NCBI RefSeq assembly: GCF_039542905.1
Contig: NZ_BAABIS010000001.1
Span: 8,184,001 to 8,248,000, forward strand
Length of the DNA: 64,000 nucleotides
Direction of reading: 5' to 3'
Origin: Kitasatospora terrestris
GTDB taxonomy: Bacteria; Actinomycetota; Actinomycetes; Streptomycetales; Streptomycetaceae
Of the stretch, positions 57,073 through 64,000 are shown in pieces. How positions within the stretch are numbered: position 1 is the stretch's first letter; each line of letters begins with the position of its first letter. Under the pieces are notes generated by a model, which ran no database searches, was not told the origin of the DNA, and saw only the letters and a program-made list of their open reading frames with translations. The position numbers were made by a program, and so were the translations under genes.

Positions 57073-57088
57073 ACCGTAGGGTGGCCGG

Positions 57089-58018
57089 ATGGACCTCGAC
57101 ACCGTCCGGACCTTCGTCGCCGCCGCCGACACGGGCCGGTTCCAGGACGCCGCCGACGAGCTCGCGCTCACCCAGCAGGCCGTCTCCAAGCGCATCGCCG
57201 CGCTGGAGCGCGGCCTCGGCGTCCGGCTGTTCACCCGCACCCCGCGCGGCGCCGAGCTCACCATCGACGGGCAGGCGTTCCTGCCGCACGCCCGCGAGCT
57301 GCTGCGGGTCGCCGAGCGGGCCGCCGCCTCGGTGCGCGCCGGCCGCCGGCCGCTGCGGGTGGACGTGATCGCCTCCCGGGTCGCGCCGTCCGGCCTGATG
57401 CGCGGCTTCCACCAGGCGCACCCCGAGGTCGAGCTCGACGTGGTGATGCTGTTCGACGTGGAGACGGCGGTCGGCGCGCTGCGCTCCGGCACGATCGACG
57501 CCTCCTTCCGCGCCGTCGCGGCGCCCGGCCGGCCGCTGCCGCCCGACATCGCGTCCGTCCGGGTGCTCGACGAGCCGCTGCACCTGCTCACCGGCCCCGG
57601 GCACGCCCTGGCGGGCGCCCGCTCGGTGACCCCCGCCCGGCTCGCCGGGCACCGGATCTGGATGCCCGGCATCGTCCCCGGCACGGAGTGGGCCGCCTAC
57701 TACGACGACCTGCGGGCCGAGTTCGGCCTCACCATCGAGGCGACCGGCCCCAACTTCGGCTCCGACGCGCTGCTCGACACCGTCGCCGACACCCCGGCGC
57801 TGGCCACCTTCATGGGCGAGCACACCCGCCTGGTCTGGCCCACCGGCCACGGCCTGCGCCGCATCCCGATCACCGACCCGACGCCGGTCTACCCGCACTC
57901 CCTGCTCTGGCACCGCGACAACCCGCACCCGGCGCTGGCCGCCCTGCGCACCCACCTCGCCGCCCTCACCCACCGCCCCGCCCCCGCCGGGACCTGGACC
58001 CCGGCGTGGGTGCGCTAG
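57089..58018 (+). CDS. LysR-family transcriptional regulator
   Basis: A 309-residue regulator. The HTH (about 3-62) includes FQDAADELALTQQAVSKRIAALERGLGVRLFTRTPRG. The rest is a periplasmic-binding-like effector domain. It is divergent from the MFS exporter and probably regulates it. The ATG lies 16 nt downstream of a palindromic site. Close to the TTG-type LysR regulators that control exporters and small metabolite genes. A methyltransferase gene begins 10 bp after its stop. Confidence 0.92.
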   Translation: MDLDTVRTFVAAADTGRFQDAADELALTQQAVSKRIAALERGLGVRLFTRTPRGAELTIDGQAFLPHARELLRVAERAAASVRAGRRPLRVDVIASRVAPSGLMRGFHQAHPEVELDVVMLFDVETAVGALRSGTIDASFRAVAAPGRPLPPDIASVRVLDEPLHLLTGPGHALAGARSVTPARLAGHRIWMPGIVPGTEWAAYYDDLRAEFGLTIEATGPNFGSDALLDTVADTPALATFMGEHTRLVWPTGHGLRRIPITDPTPVYPHSLLWHRDNPHPALAALRTHLAALTHRPAPAGTWTPAWVR

Positions 58019-58028
58019 CGTCCCTCCC

Positions 58029-58688
58029 GTGACGGAGCACCAGGGACACCAGGAACACCGGGGACACCAGCAGAACACCAGGGCGGCCTACGACGGGGTG
58101 GTGGAGCTGTACGCGTCGCTGTTCTCCGACCGCCGCCTGGAGGAGCACCCGTTCGCGCGGGCGATGATCACCACCTTCGCCGAGCTGGTCCGCGGGACGG
58201 GCAACCTGCGCGCCGCCGACCTCGGCTGCGGGCCCGGGCACCTGACGGCGATGCTGAACGACCAGGGGCTGGACGCCTTCGGCCTCGACCTCTCCCCGGG
58301 CATGGTCGAACACGCCCGGCGCGCCCACCCGGAACTGCGCTTCGACGAGGCCCGGATGGAGTCGCTGCCGATCGAGGACGGCGCGCTCGGCGGCGTGCTG
58401 GCCCACTACTCGATGATCCACACCCCGCCCGCGGAGGTGCCCGCGCTGCTCGCCGAGCAGGTGCGCGTGCTGGCCCCGGGCGGCCTGCTGCTGGCCTCCT
58501 TCTTCGGGACGGACGGGCCGGACCCGGTCCGCTTCGACCACAAGGTGGCGCCCGCCTACGCCTGGCCGGTCGACCGCTTCGCCGAACTGATGGACGGCGC
58601 CGGGCTGGTCGCCGTCGCCCGCCTGCAGTTCGACCCGGAGTCCGAACGCGGCTACCTCGACACCCACCTGATGGCCCGCCGGCCGTAG
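58029..58688 (+). CDS. Class I SAM-dependent methyltransferase
   Basis: A 219-residue methyltransferase. Motif I is AADLGCGPGHLTAML, then FGLDLSPGMVEHARR, ALGGVLAHYSMIH and VLAPGGLLLASFF follow. The GTG start has no obvious Shine-Dalgarno but begins 10 bp after the LysR stop, so it may be translated from a shared transcript. The opening HQGHQEHRGHQQ is His/Gln-rich. It is a typical small-molecule methyltransferase of unknown target. Confidence 0.9.
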   Translation: MTEHQGHQEHRGHQQNTRAAYDGVVELYASLFSDRRLEEHPFARAMITTFAELVRGTGNLRAADLGCGPGHLTAMLNDQGLDAFGLDLSPGMVEHARRAHPELRFDEARMESLPIEDGALGGVLAHYSMIHTPPAEVPALLAEQVRVLAPGGLLLASFFGTDGPDPVRFDHKVAPAYAWPVDRFAELMDGAGLVAVARLQFDPESERGYLDTHLMARRP

Positions 58689-58767
58689 CGCGTCGTCCCG
58701 GGTCGCGGCGGCCCGCCGTGGTGGGATGGGGCGGGGGCCGCGGACAGCACACCGAGAGGACGCGAGG

Positions 58768-59700
58768 ATGGTCGACAACACCATGCGGGCGATGGCCTAC
58801 CCCGGCTACGGCGGGACGGAGGTCCTCCGGGAGACCCGGCTACCGCTGCCGAAGGTCGCGCCCGGGGAGGTCCTGGTCAAGGTCCGGTGCGCCGCGGTCA
58901 ACCCCGTCGACTGGAAGATCATGGCCGGCGGGCTCGACGCCCTGATGGACGCGGTGTTCCCCGTGGTCCCCGGCTGGGACGTCAGCGGCACCATCGAGCA
59001 GGTCGGCTTCGACGTCCCCGAGTTCGCCGTCGGCGACGAGGTGATCGCCTACGCCCGCAAGGACTACGTGCACGGCGGCACCTTCGCCGAGTACGTCAGC
59101 GTGCCCGTCCGCGCCCTCGCGCCGAAGCCCGCCGCGCTGGACTGGGCCCAGGCCGCCGGACTCCCGCTCGCCGGACTGACCGCCCACCAGCTGCTCACCC
59201 GCCTCGGCACCGGCGCCGGGGACACCGTCCTCGTGCACGGCGCCGCCGGGGGCGTCGGCTCCCTCGGGGTCCAGCTCGCCCGCGTCCGCGGCGCCCGCGT
59301 CATCGGCACCGCCTCCCCGCGCAACCACGAGCGGCTGCGCGCCCTCGGCTGCGAGCCCGTCGAGTACGGTGACGGGCTCGCCGACCGCGTCCGCGCCCTC
59401 GCCCCCGACGGGGTCACCGTCGTCGCGGACTTCGTCGGCGGCGTCCTCGACAGCACCCTCGCCGTCCTCGCCGACGGCGGCCGGCACGCCTCCATCGCCG
59501 ACCACACCGTCCTCGGCGCCGGCGGCCAGTGGATGTGGGTCCGCCCCGACGGCGCCGACCTCGCCGAACTCGGCCGCCTCGCCGACGCCGGCCGACTCAC
59601 CGTCGACGTCGCGGCCACCTTCCCGCTCGCCGACCTCCCCGCGGCCTTCGCCCTCAGCCAGGAGGGCCACACCGCCGGCAAGATCGTCATCACTCTCTGA
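58768..59700 (+). CDS. Zinc-type/quinone oxidoreductase-like MDR protein
   Basis: A 310-residue NADP-dependent medium-chain dehydrogenase/reductase. The segment VHGAAGGVGSLGVQLARVRG carries the nucleotide-binding motif, and AAGLPLAGLTAHQLL precedes it. There is no GHE or catalytic-zinc Cys set, so it is of the quinone oxidoreductase/zeta-crystallin type. GAGAGGA lies about 6 nt before the ATG at 58768; an in-frame ATG at 58783 is an alternative. A terminator hairpin follows. Confidence 0.9.
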   Translation: MVDNTMRAMAYPGYGGTEVLRETRLPLPKVAPGEVLVKVRCAAVNPVDWKIMAGGLDALMDAVFPVVPGWDVSGTIEQVGFDVPEFAVGDEVIAYARKDYVHGGTFAEYVSVPVRALAPKPAALDWAQAAGLPLAGLTAHQLLTRLGTGAGDTVLVHGAAGGVGSLGVQLARVRGARVIGTASPRNHERLRALGCEPVEYGDGLADRVRALAPDGVTVVADFVGGVLDSTLAVLADGGRHASIADHTVLGAGGQWMWVRPDGADLAELGRLADAGRLTVDVAATFPLADLPAAFALSQEGHTAGKIVITL

Positions 59701-59707
59701 CCCGGCC

Positions 59708-59747
59708 GGCGCCCGGCCGTCGCCCGACCCTGGCGGGGCCGGGCGCC
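59708..59747 (+). terminator. Terminator after the MDR oxidoreductase
   Basis: A perfect 11-bp stem (59708-59718 with 59737-59747), 8 nt after the stop. Confidence 0.65.
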
Positions 59748-59793
59748 CCGGGGGCCGCCGTCAGCGGGTGCCGCCAGGTCCTTCCCGGACGCC

Positions 59794-60114
59794 TCACGGT
59801 GCCCCGTCGTCGAGCTCCTCGTCCTCGTCGCCGTGCCAACGCCGCCAGGGGACGTCCCAGACGGGTGCGTCGGCGCCGGGGCGGGGGACGACGGGCATCG
59901 GCCCAGGTGCTGTTTCGACGAGGTGGATCAGTGTCCAGCCGGCGCCGTAGCAGTCGTCGGGGCCGAAGCAGCCGGCCAGGGCGTGGGCTTCCTCCGCGGT
60001 GACGGGTGCGGTGACCGCCTCCAGCTGCCGGCAGCGTCGGTCGATCTCTTCTTCGGTCGCGTCCCAGTCGGGCAGTGGGCCGTCGGCGACGAAGACGTGG
60101 ACTTCGGTTCTCAT
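59794..60114 (-). CDS. Hypothetical 106-aa protein
   Basis: It begins MRTEVHVFVADGPLPDWDAT and includes EEEIDRRCRQLEAVTAPVTA, FGPDDCYGAGWTLIHLVET and a Pro/Trp-rich C-terminal part ending DEDEELDDGAP. It has three Cys residues. I do not recognise the family. It ends 29 bp before the next gene start on the same strand would allow; both form a two-gene minus-strand unit with 60144. No Shine-Dalgarno is clear. Confidence 0.5.
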   Translation of the reverse strand: MRTEVHVFVADGPLPDWDATEEEIDRRCRQLEAVTAPVTAEEAHALAGCFGPDDCYGAGWTLIHLVETAPGPMPVVPRPGADAPVWDVPWRRWHGDEDEELDDGAP

Positions 60115-60143
60115 GATGTGCCGCAGTCTTCCACGAAGGTCCG

Positions 60144-60920
60144 TCAGCAGTGGCAGCACACGTCCAGGACCACGGACTCCGGGTCCAGGGCGTCCAGGTG
60201 GGCGTTGGCCTCCCGCAGGTAGTCGTCGTCGCGCCGGTCGGTCCAGCTTCCGTCGAGGCGCAGCAGCGCGTAGCCGGGGACCGCGTTGGCGCGGGCCCGC
60301 GCGAGGTTCTCGGCCCGGTCCGCGGTGAAGGGGAAGGGCCACGCCGACGGTGCGTCGCCGCCGGCCGTCCACGCGTCGTGCCGCTCTCCGGCGAGCCGCT
60401 CGTGCGCGGCGCGCAGCGCCTCGAAGTCCAGCAGCCCGCGGGGCCCGCCGTCGCACCGGTCGGGAAGGCCGCGGAGCAGGTCGCGGTCCCGGGGCACGTC
60501 CCCGTACGCGTGCTTCTCCAGCCGCGGGTCTCCGGCGGCGTCCGGCCGGTGCAGCAGGCGCGGACCTTCGATGCGCAGCGACAGGCCGTCCCACCGGCCC
60601 CGCGGGTTGAAGGTGCGAAGGTGGTAGCCGTGTCCGGCTTCGTCGACGTACAGGTGGCCGCCGTCGCCGGGGGCGCTTCCGGTCCGGGAGTTCATCAGGT
60701 CGGCGATCTCGCTCCAGCCGAGGCCGTCCCGGTCCGGCAGGACGCCGCGCTCCTTGTTCACCCGCACCCAGTACACGCTGTTCGGATCCGCCGGCTCGTA
60801 GTCCCGGTACGGGGGCACCTCCAGTTCGCTGTGGTACGGCGCGAGGGCGGCGGCCAGCGCCGTGCCGTACTCCTGGGGCGGCATCGGCGGCAGGACGACG
60901 AGCAGGTCGTACTTCGACAT
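60144..60920 (-). CDS. Hypothetical 258-aa protein
   Basis: Starts at an ATG with GGAGA upstream: MSKYDLLVVLPPMPPQEYGT. It includes NSVYWVRVNKERGVLPDRDG and WTDRRDDDYLREANAHLDALDP, and ends VVLDVCCHC. The C-terminal CCHC is unusual and could bind metal. There is no membrane segment or signal peptide. I do not recognise a family. It reads like a mobile-element-style cytoplasmic protein but has no transposon neighbours. Downstream on the same strand is the 106-aa gene. Confidence 0.55.
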   Translation of the reverse strand: MSKYDLLVVLPPMPPQEYGTALAAALAPYHSELEVPPYRDYEPADPNSVYWVRVNKERGVLPDRDGLGWSEIADLMNSRTGSAPGDGGHLYVDEAGHGYHLRTFNPRGRWDGLSLRIEGPRLLHRPDAAGDPRLEKHAYGDVPRDRDLLRGLPDRCDGGPRGLLDFEALRAAHERLAGERHDAWTAGGDAPSAWPFPFTADRAENLARARANAVPGYALLRLDGSWTDRRDDDYLREANAHLDALDPESVVLDVCCHC

Positions 60921-61056
60921 CGGACCTTCTCCTTCCGTTCGTCGGCCCACCGCATCCTGCATCAGGCCGGGCCGGTCGTCGCGTGGATTTCCAACTTCGG
61001 TCGGTGCCAAGGCATTGCGGTCGGCGGCGGGTGGCCCTACGCTCGCTCGACATCGG

Positions 61057-61073
61057 TTAGGAAACTTTCTTAA
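61057..61073. promoter_or_regulatory. CsnR-type operator of the chitosanase gene
   Basis: TTAGGAAA-C-TTTCTTAA, an inverted repeat with one mismatch per arm, 51 nt before the chitosanase ATG. It closely resembles the operator I recall for the ROK-family repressor CsnR in Streptomyces chitosanase promoters. Confidence 0.7.
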
Positions 61074-61124
61074 TTGATGCGCGCGCGAGCACCAGGCCCA
61101 TCCCCGTCCCCCAAGAGGAGTGGC

Positions 61125-62354
61125 ATGTCCTTCATCGGAAGCAAGCGCGGAACCGCCGTCGCCACGGCCGTCGCCGCCGGTCTGCTGGTCACCGCGGTCG
61201 CCGGGCTCTCGCCCGCCACCGCCGCGACCACCAACCTGGCCCTGAACAAGCCCGTCACCGTCTCCTCCACCGAGGCGAGCGGCTACGGCGGCGCGAAGGC
61301 CGTCGACGGCTCGGGCACCACCCGCTGGGCCAGCGCCGAGGGCGTGGACAACCAGTGGATCCGGATCGACCTCGGGGCCGGCACCGGCGTCAACCGCGTG
61401 GTGCTCAAGTGGGAGGCGGCGTACGCCAAGGCCTACCGCGTGGAGCTCTCCGACGACGGCTCCACCTGGCGGCAGATCTACTCCACCACCAGCGGCGACG
61501 GCGCCACCGACGACCTCGCGGTCAGCGGCACCGGCCGCTACCTGCGGGTCTACGGCACCCAGCGCGGCACCTCGTACGGCTACTCGCTGTGGGAGGTCGA
61601 GGTGTACGGCGGCGGCTCGACCACCACCCCGCCGAGCACGCCGCCGTCCAGCGGAGTCAACCTGGACGACCCGGTGAAGAAGGAGATCGCGATGAAGCTG
61701 GTCTCCAGCGCGGAGAACTCCTCGCTGGACTGGCGGGCCCAGTTCTCGTACATCGAGGACATCGACGACGGCCGCGGCTACACCGCCGGCATCATCGGCT
61801 TCTGCTCCGGCACCGGCGACATGCTCGACCTGGTCGAGGCGTACACCGCCAAGAAGCCCGGCAACGTGCTCGCCCCGTACCTGCCCGCGCTGCGCGCGGT
61901 CGACGGCACCGACTCGCACCAGGGGCTGGACCCGGGCTTCCCCGGCGCGTGGCGCCAGGCGGCCACCGACCCGGTGTTCACCCAGACCCAGGAGTCGGAG
62001 CGGGACCGGGTGTACTTCAACCCGGCCGTCGCGCAGGGCAAGTCGGACGGCCTGCGGGCGCTCGGCCAGTTCGCGTACTACGACGCGGCGGTGATGCACG
62101 GGCCGGACGGCTTCCGCTCGATCCGGGCGGCGGCCCTCGCCAAGGCCAAGCCCCCGGCGCAGGGCGGCAACGAGACCACCTACCTGAACGCCTTCCTCGA
62201 CGCGCGCGAGGCGGAGATGCGCAAGGAGGAGGCGCACAGCGACACCACGCGGGTCAGCACCGAGCAGCGGAAGTTCCTCAAGGAGGGCAACTTCGACCTG
62301 AAGACCCCGCTGTCCTGGAGCGTCTACGGGGAGCCGTTCACCATCACGTCCTGA
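61125..62354 (+). CDS. csnA: Secreted GH46 chitosanase with an N-terminal F5/8-type C domain
   Basis: A 409-residue exported enzyme that hydrolyses chitosan. The signal peptide ends near ATA-AT (about 34). Residues 35-162 form an F5/8-type C (discoidin) module starting NLALNKPVTVSSTEAS. A Thr/Pro linker follows. The catalytic domain (about 177-409) has SSAENSSLDW with Glu197 (Glu22 in Streptomyces N174 chitosanase) and IEDIDDGRGYT with Asp215 (Asp40). Asp214 replaces the Gly39 of N174. AAGAGGAG lies about 5 nt before the ATG. The CsnR-type operator upstream predicts glucosamine-dependent induction. Unlike the classical small chitosanase it carries an extra sugar-binding module. Confidence 0.92.
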   Translation: MSFIGSKRGTAVATAVAAGLLVTAVAGLSPATAATTNLALNKPVTVSSTEASGYGGAKAVDGSGTTRWASAEGVDNQWIRIDLGAGTGVNRVVLKWEAAYAKAYRVELSDDGSTWRQIYSTTSGDGATDDLAVSGTGRYLRVYGTQRGTSYGYSLWEVEVYGGGSTTTPPSTPPSSGVNLDDPVKKEIAMKLVSSAENSSLDWRAQFSYIEDIDDGRGYTAGIIGFCSGTGDMLDLVEAYTAKKPGNVLAPYLPALRAVDGTDSHQGLDPGFPGAWRQAATDPVFTQTQESERDRVYFNPAVAQGKSDGLRALGQFAYYDAAVMHGPDGFRSIRAAALAKAKPPAQGGNETTYLNAFLDAREAEMRKEEAHSDTTRVSTEQRKFLKEGNFDLKTPLSWSVYGEPFTITS

Positions 62355-62367
62355 CCGGGTGGGGCGG

Positions 62368-63282
62368 TCAGGAAAGGGCGGCGTCCAGCTCTGCGCGCGT
62401 GGGGAGCGAGGGCTGGGCGCCGTGCCGGGTGGTGCTCAACGCGGCGGCGACCGCCGCCCAGCGGGCCGCCCGGTCGAGCGGGCGGCCCTCCGCGAGGGCG
62501 ACGGCGAGGGCGCCGCAGAAGCAGTCGCCCGCCGCGGTGGTGTCCACCGGGTCGACCGGTCGCGCGGGCAGGTGGAGGTCGGTGGAACCGTCCACCAGCA
62601 GCACCCCGTCGGCGCCGAGGGTCACCACCACGGCGCCCACGCCGGTCAGTTCGCGCGCGGCCGCGACCAGCTCGCCGCGGGTGGCCGGCTCCGGGCGGCC
62701 GGTGAGTGCGCCCAGTTCGGCCCGGTTCGGGACCAGGACGTCCACCCCGGACGGGAGTTGACGGCCGACCAGGGCGGGCGCCGGATTGTGCACCAGCAAC
62801 CCGCCGGCCAGCCGGGCGGCCGCGTGGTCAACCTCGACGGGCACCTCGTGCTGCAGCAGGGTGACCGCCGCGGCGGCGAGCAACTCGGAGGCCGCTTCGC
62901 AGTCCGCCGCGGCCAGCCGGGAGTTGGCGCCCGGACTGACCGTGATCGCGTTCTCGGCCCGCTCGTCCACGGTGATCAGCGCATGGCCGCTCGGGGTGCC
63001 CTCGGTGGTGCGCACGTGCGACACGTCCACCCCGGCCGCGCGGACGGCGGAGCGCAGCAGCCCGCCCGCGTCGTCGTCACCCACCCGGCCCACCAGGGCC
63101 ACCCGCGCGCCCAGCCGCGCAGCCGCCACCGCCTGGTTGGCGCCCTTGCCGCCCGGATGCCGCACCAGGTCGCCGCCCAGCACCGTCTCGCCCGGCGTGG
63201 CGTGGTGCCGCACGGGGACCACCAGGTCCAGGTTGAGGCTGCCGACGACCGCGATCAGCGGCGGGGAAGTCAGGTCGGTCAC
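62368..63282 (-). CDS. rbsK: Ribokinase-like PfkB sugar kinase
   Basis: A 304-residue PfkB-family kinase that phosphorylates ribose or a related sugar. The N-terminal PfkB motif GSLNLDLVVPV and HPGGKGANQAVAAARLGARV, and the C-terminal DTTAAGDCFCGALAVALAEG with the catalytic Asp, are intact. It starts at a GTG with weak SD. No rbs transporter genes are adjacent, so the substrate is by family only. It converges on the chitosanase gene with just 13 bp between stops. Confidence 0.88.
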   Translation of the reverse strand: MTDLTSPPLIAVVGSLNLDLVVPVRHHATPGETVLGGDLVRHPGGKGANQAVAAARLGARVALVGRVGDDDAGGLLRSAVRAAGVDVSHVRTTEGTPSGHALITVDERAENAITVSPGANSRLAAADCEAASELLAAAAVTLLQHEVPVEVDHAAARLAGGLLVHNPAPALVGRQLPSGVDVLVPNRAELGALTGRPEPATRGELVAAARELTGVGAVVVTLGADGVLLVDGSTDLHLPARPVDPVDTTAAGDCFCGALAVALAEGRPLDRAARWAAVAAALSTTRHGAQPSLPTRAELDAALS

Positions 63283-63304
63283 CCGACCCAGCGTACGCGT
63301 CCGG

Positions 63305-63469
63305 TCACGGGGCGGTGGGGTCCGGCTGCGGCGGGCGCGGGGGCTCGGGCGGGATCGGGGGCTGCGGCTCCGGCGGCAGCGGCCCCGGGCCCGGCGGGTC
63401 CGGCAGCGGCGGATCGGTCGGCGGCGCGGGCGGGCGCACGTCCGGGTCGGGAGGGGTGGGAACGGTCAT
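63305..63469 (-). CDS. Small proline-rich protein (54 aa)
   Basis: ATG frame MTVPTPPDPDVRPPAPPTDP, nearly half proline, ending in PQPDPTAP. GC3 is high and AGGTG lies upstream of the ATG. It is probably disordered. It lies 23 bp from the ribokinase start and its promoter match is the one divergent from the sigma factor's. No family is recognised. Confidence 0.5.
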   Translation of the reverse strand: MTVPTPPDPDVRPPAPPTDPPLPDPPGPGPLPPEPQPPIPPEPPRPPQPDPTAP

Positions 63470-63540
63470 CGTGGCACCTGCTCTCGGTGTCCGAAGGCCT
63501 CGGCGGGCGGGCGCCCGCCGTCGAACGGCCCTTGATCCCC

Positions 63541-63565
63541 CTACCCGGGAACGGGACCGGAAATC
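63541..63565 (-). promoter_or_regulatory. Sigma-B-like promoter of the proline-rich gene
   Basis: Minus-strand GATT (63565-63562), 15 bases, GGGTAG (63546-63541). Its -35-like element lies 3 bases from that of the plus-strand promoter at 63568. Confidence 0.5.
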
Positions 63566-63567
63566 GT

Positions 63568-63592
63568 GTGTACGCGGTTCGAAGGTGGGTAT
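63568..63592 (+). promoter_or_regulatory. Sigma-B-like promoter of the sigma-factor gene
   Basis: GTGT (63568-63571), 15 bases, GGGTAT (63587-63592), with a long leader (about 180 nt) before the sigma start. It suggests autoregulation. Confidence 0.5.
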
Positions 63593-63778
63593 GAACTCAC
63601 TGTCGGGCGCGCCCGGTGTGCGACACCTCGCGCGGCCGATCCCATGGCACAGTCTCTGTGCCGGGAAGCCGTCGCCTGAAGCAGCCGGGCCCGCGGTCTC
63701 CCAGCCCGTCGCAGGTCGGCGTACCGCGCCGCCGCGACCGGACGTGGGCAGCCGGAAAGCTCAGGGAGATGGCCCCCC

Positions 63779-64000
63779 GTGTCGGCCCCTGCAAGCCCGG
63801 TCGAAATCGACCCTATGTACCGCCCGACCCCGCAGGAGATGCGGGTCATGGGCAAGATCGAGGCGCGTGAACTCAGCGACGCGCTGTTCCGCCGCCTCGC
63901 CGCACTCGAACCCGGAACCGCCACGTACAGCTACGTGCGCGGCACCGTCATCGAACTCAACATGCCGCTGGTCCGCTTCGTGGCGAGCCGGTTCCGGCAC
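63779..64000 (+). CDS. SigB/F/G-family RNA polymerase sigma factor, N-terminal part only (runs off the right edge)
   Basis: Only 74 residues are visible. The sequence GKIEARELSDALFRRL, GTATYSYVRGTVIELNMPLV and RFVASRFRH matches region 1.2/2.1 of the stress sigma factors (SigB/F/G) of streptomycetes. The GTG 63779 has AGGGAG about 10 nt upstream; ATG 63815 is a shorter alternative. Core recognition regions 2.4 and 4.2 are outside the window, so promoter specificity cannot be read. It carries a GNNT-N15-GGGTAT site of its own. Confidence 0.85.
   Translation, partial: MSAPASPVEIDPMYRPTPQEMRVMGKIEARELSDALFRRLAALEPGTATYSYVRGTVIELNMPLVRFVASRFRH

Noticed and set aside
1..64000. tRNA, rRNA, CRISPR array, IS element, prophage or attachment site
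   Set aside because: No cloverleaf, array of spaced repeats, transposase or integrase frame was seen.

Overview
The window is high-GC (about 72-74%) actinobacterial chromosome with many GTG starts, strong GGAGG ribosome binding sites and rare TAA stops. An hsp18/rheA pair with its exact operator, several GAF-ANTAR proteins, DUF5709/DUF6343/DUF3040 proteins, a CsnR-type chitosanase operator and a SigB/F/G-type sigma factor all point to Streptomycetaceae (Streptomyces or Kitasatospora). No tRNA, rRNA, CRISPR array, IS element or phage gene was recognised. It reads as chromosomal-arm accessory and stress territory rather than core genome.

Layout. 0-4.8 kb: a cut-off stress-type SDR coupled to a PLP decarboxylase, DUF5709 and a small acidic protein, another SDR, and a CYP152-type fatty-acid P450. 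4.8-10 kb: a SpoIIE-type phosphatase, the divergent rheA/hsp18 thermosensor locus, a degenerate DUF3618-like remnant, a STAS protein and an RsbW-like kinase. 10-26 kb: PAP2, M64 peptidase, XRE-TPR regulator, acyl-CoA ligase, methyltransferase, MBL hydrolase, GlxA regulator, GDSL esterase, a TetR/MMPL pair with a double operator, PfpI, GNAT and RIO kinase. 26-31 kb: a secreted GH87-like alpha-1,3-glucanase with two sugar-binding modules encoded by a perfect 337-bp repeat, and a serpin. 31-51 kb: a dense stress island with four hemerythrins, two SDR/ADH genes, a YbdK ligase, three ANTAR proteins (one fused to a SpoIIE phosphatase), a four-gene coupled operon and many tiny acidic or basic proteins. 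51-64 kb: AI-2E exporter, PucR regulator, lipase, HAD, MFS/LysR pair, methyltransferase, quinone-type oxidoreductase, two unknown genes, chitosanase, ribokinase, and the start of a SigB/F/G-type sigma factor at the right edge.

How it fits together. The most striking unifying signal is a promoter motif, GNNT (very often GTTT) - 15 or 16 bases - GGG(T/C)AG, found by eye in front of at least 17 transcription units on both strands. This resembles the Streptomyces sigma-B consensus. The sigma gene at the edge carries the same motif upstream, back to back with the one for a small proline-rich protein. The inference is that much of the window is one stress regulon clustered around its sigma factor. 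The STAS, HATPase and SpoIIE proteins are the kind of partner-switching components that control such factors. Starts were chosen from Shine-Dalgarno spacing and operator position, and long opposite-strand frames were ignored as high-GC shadows. Promoter calls are pattern matches by eye.
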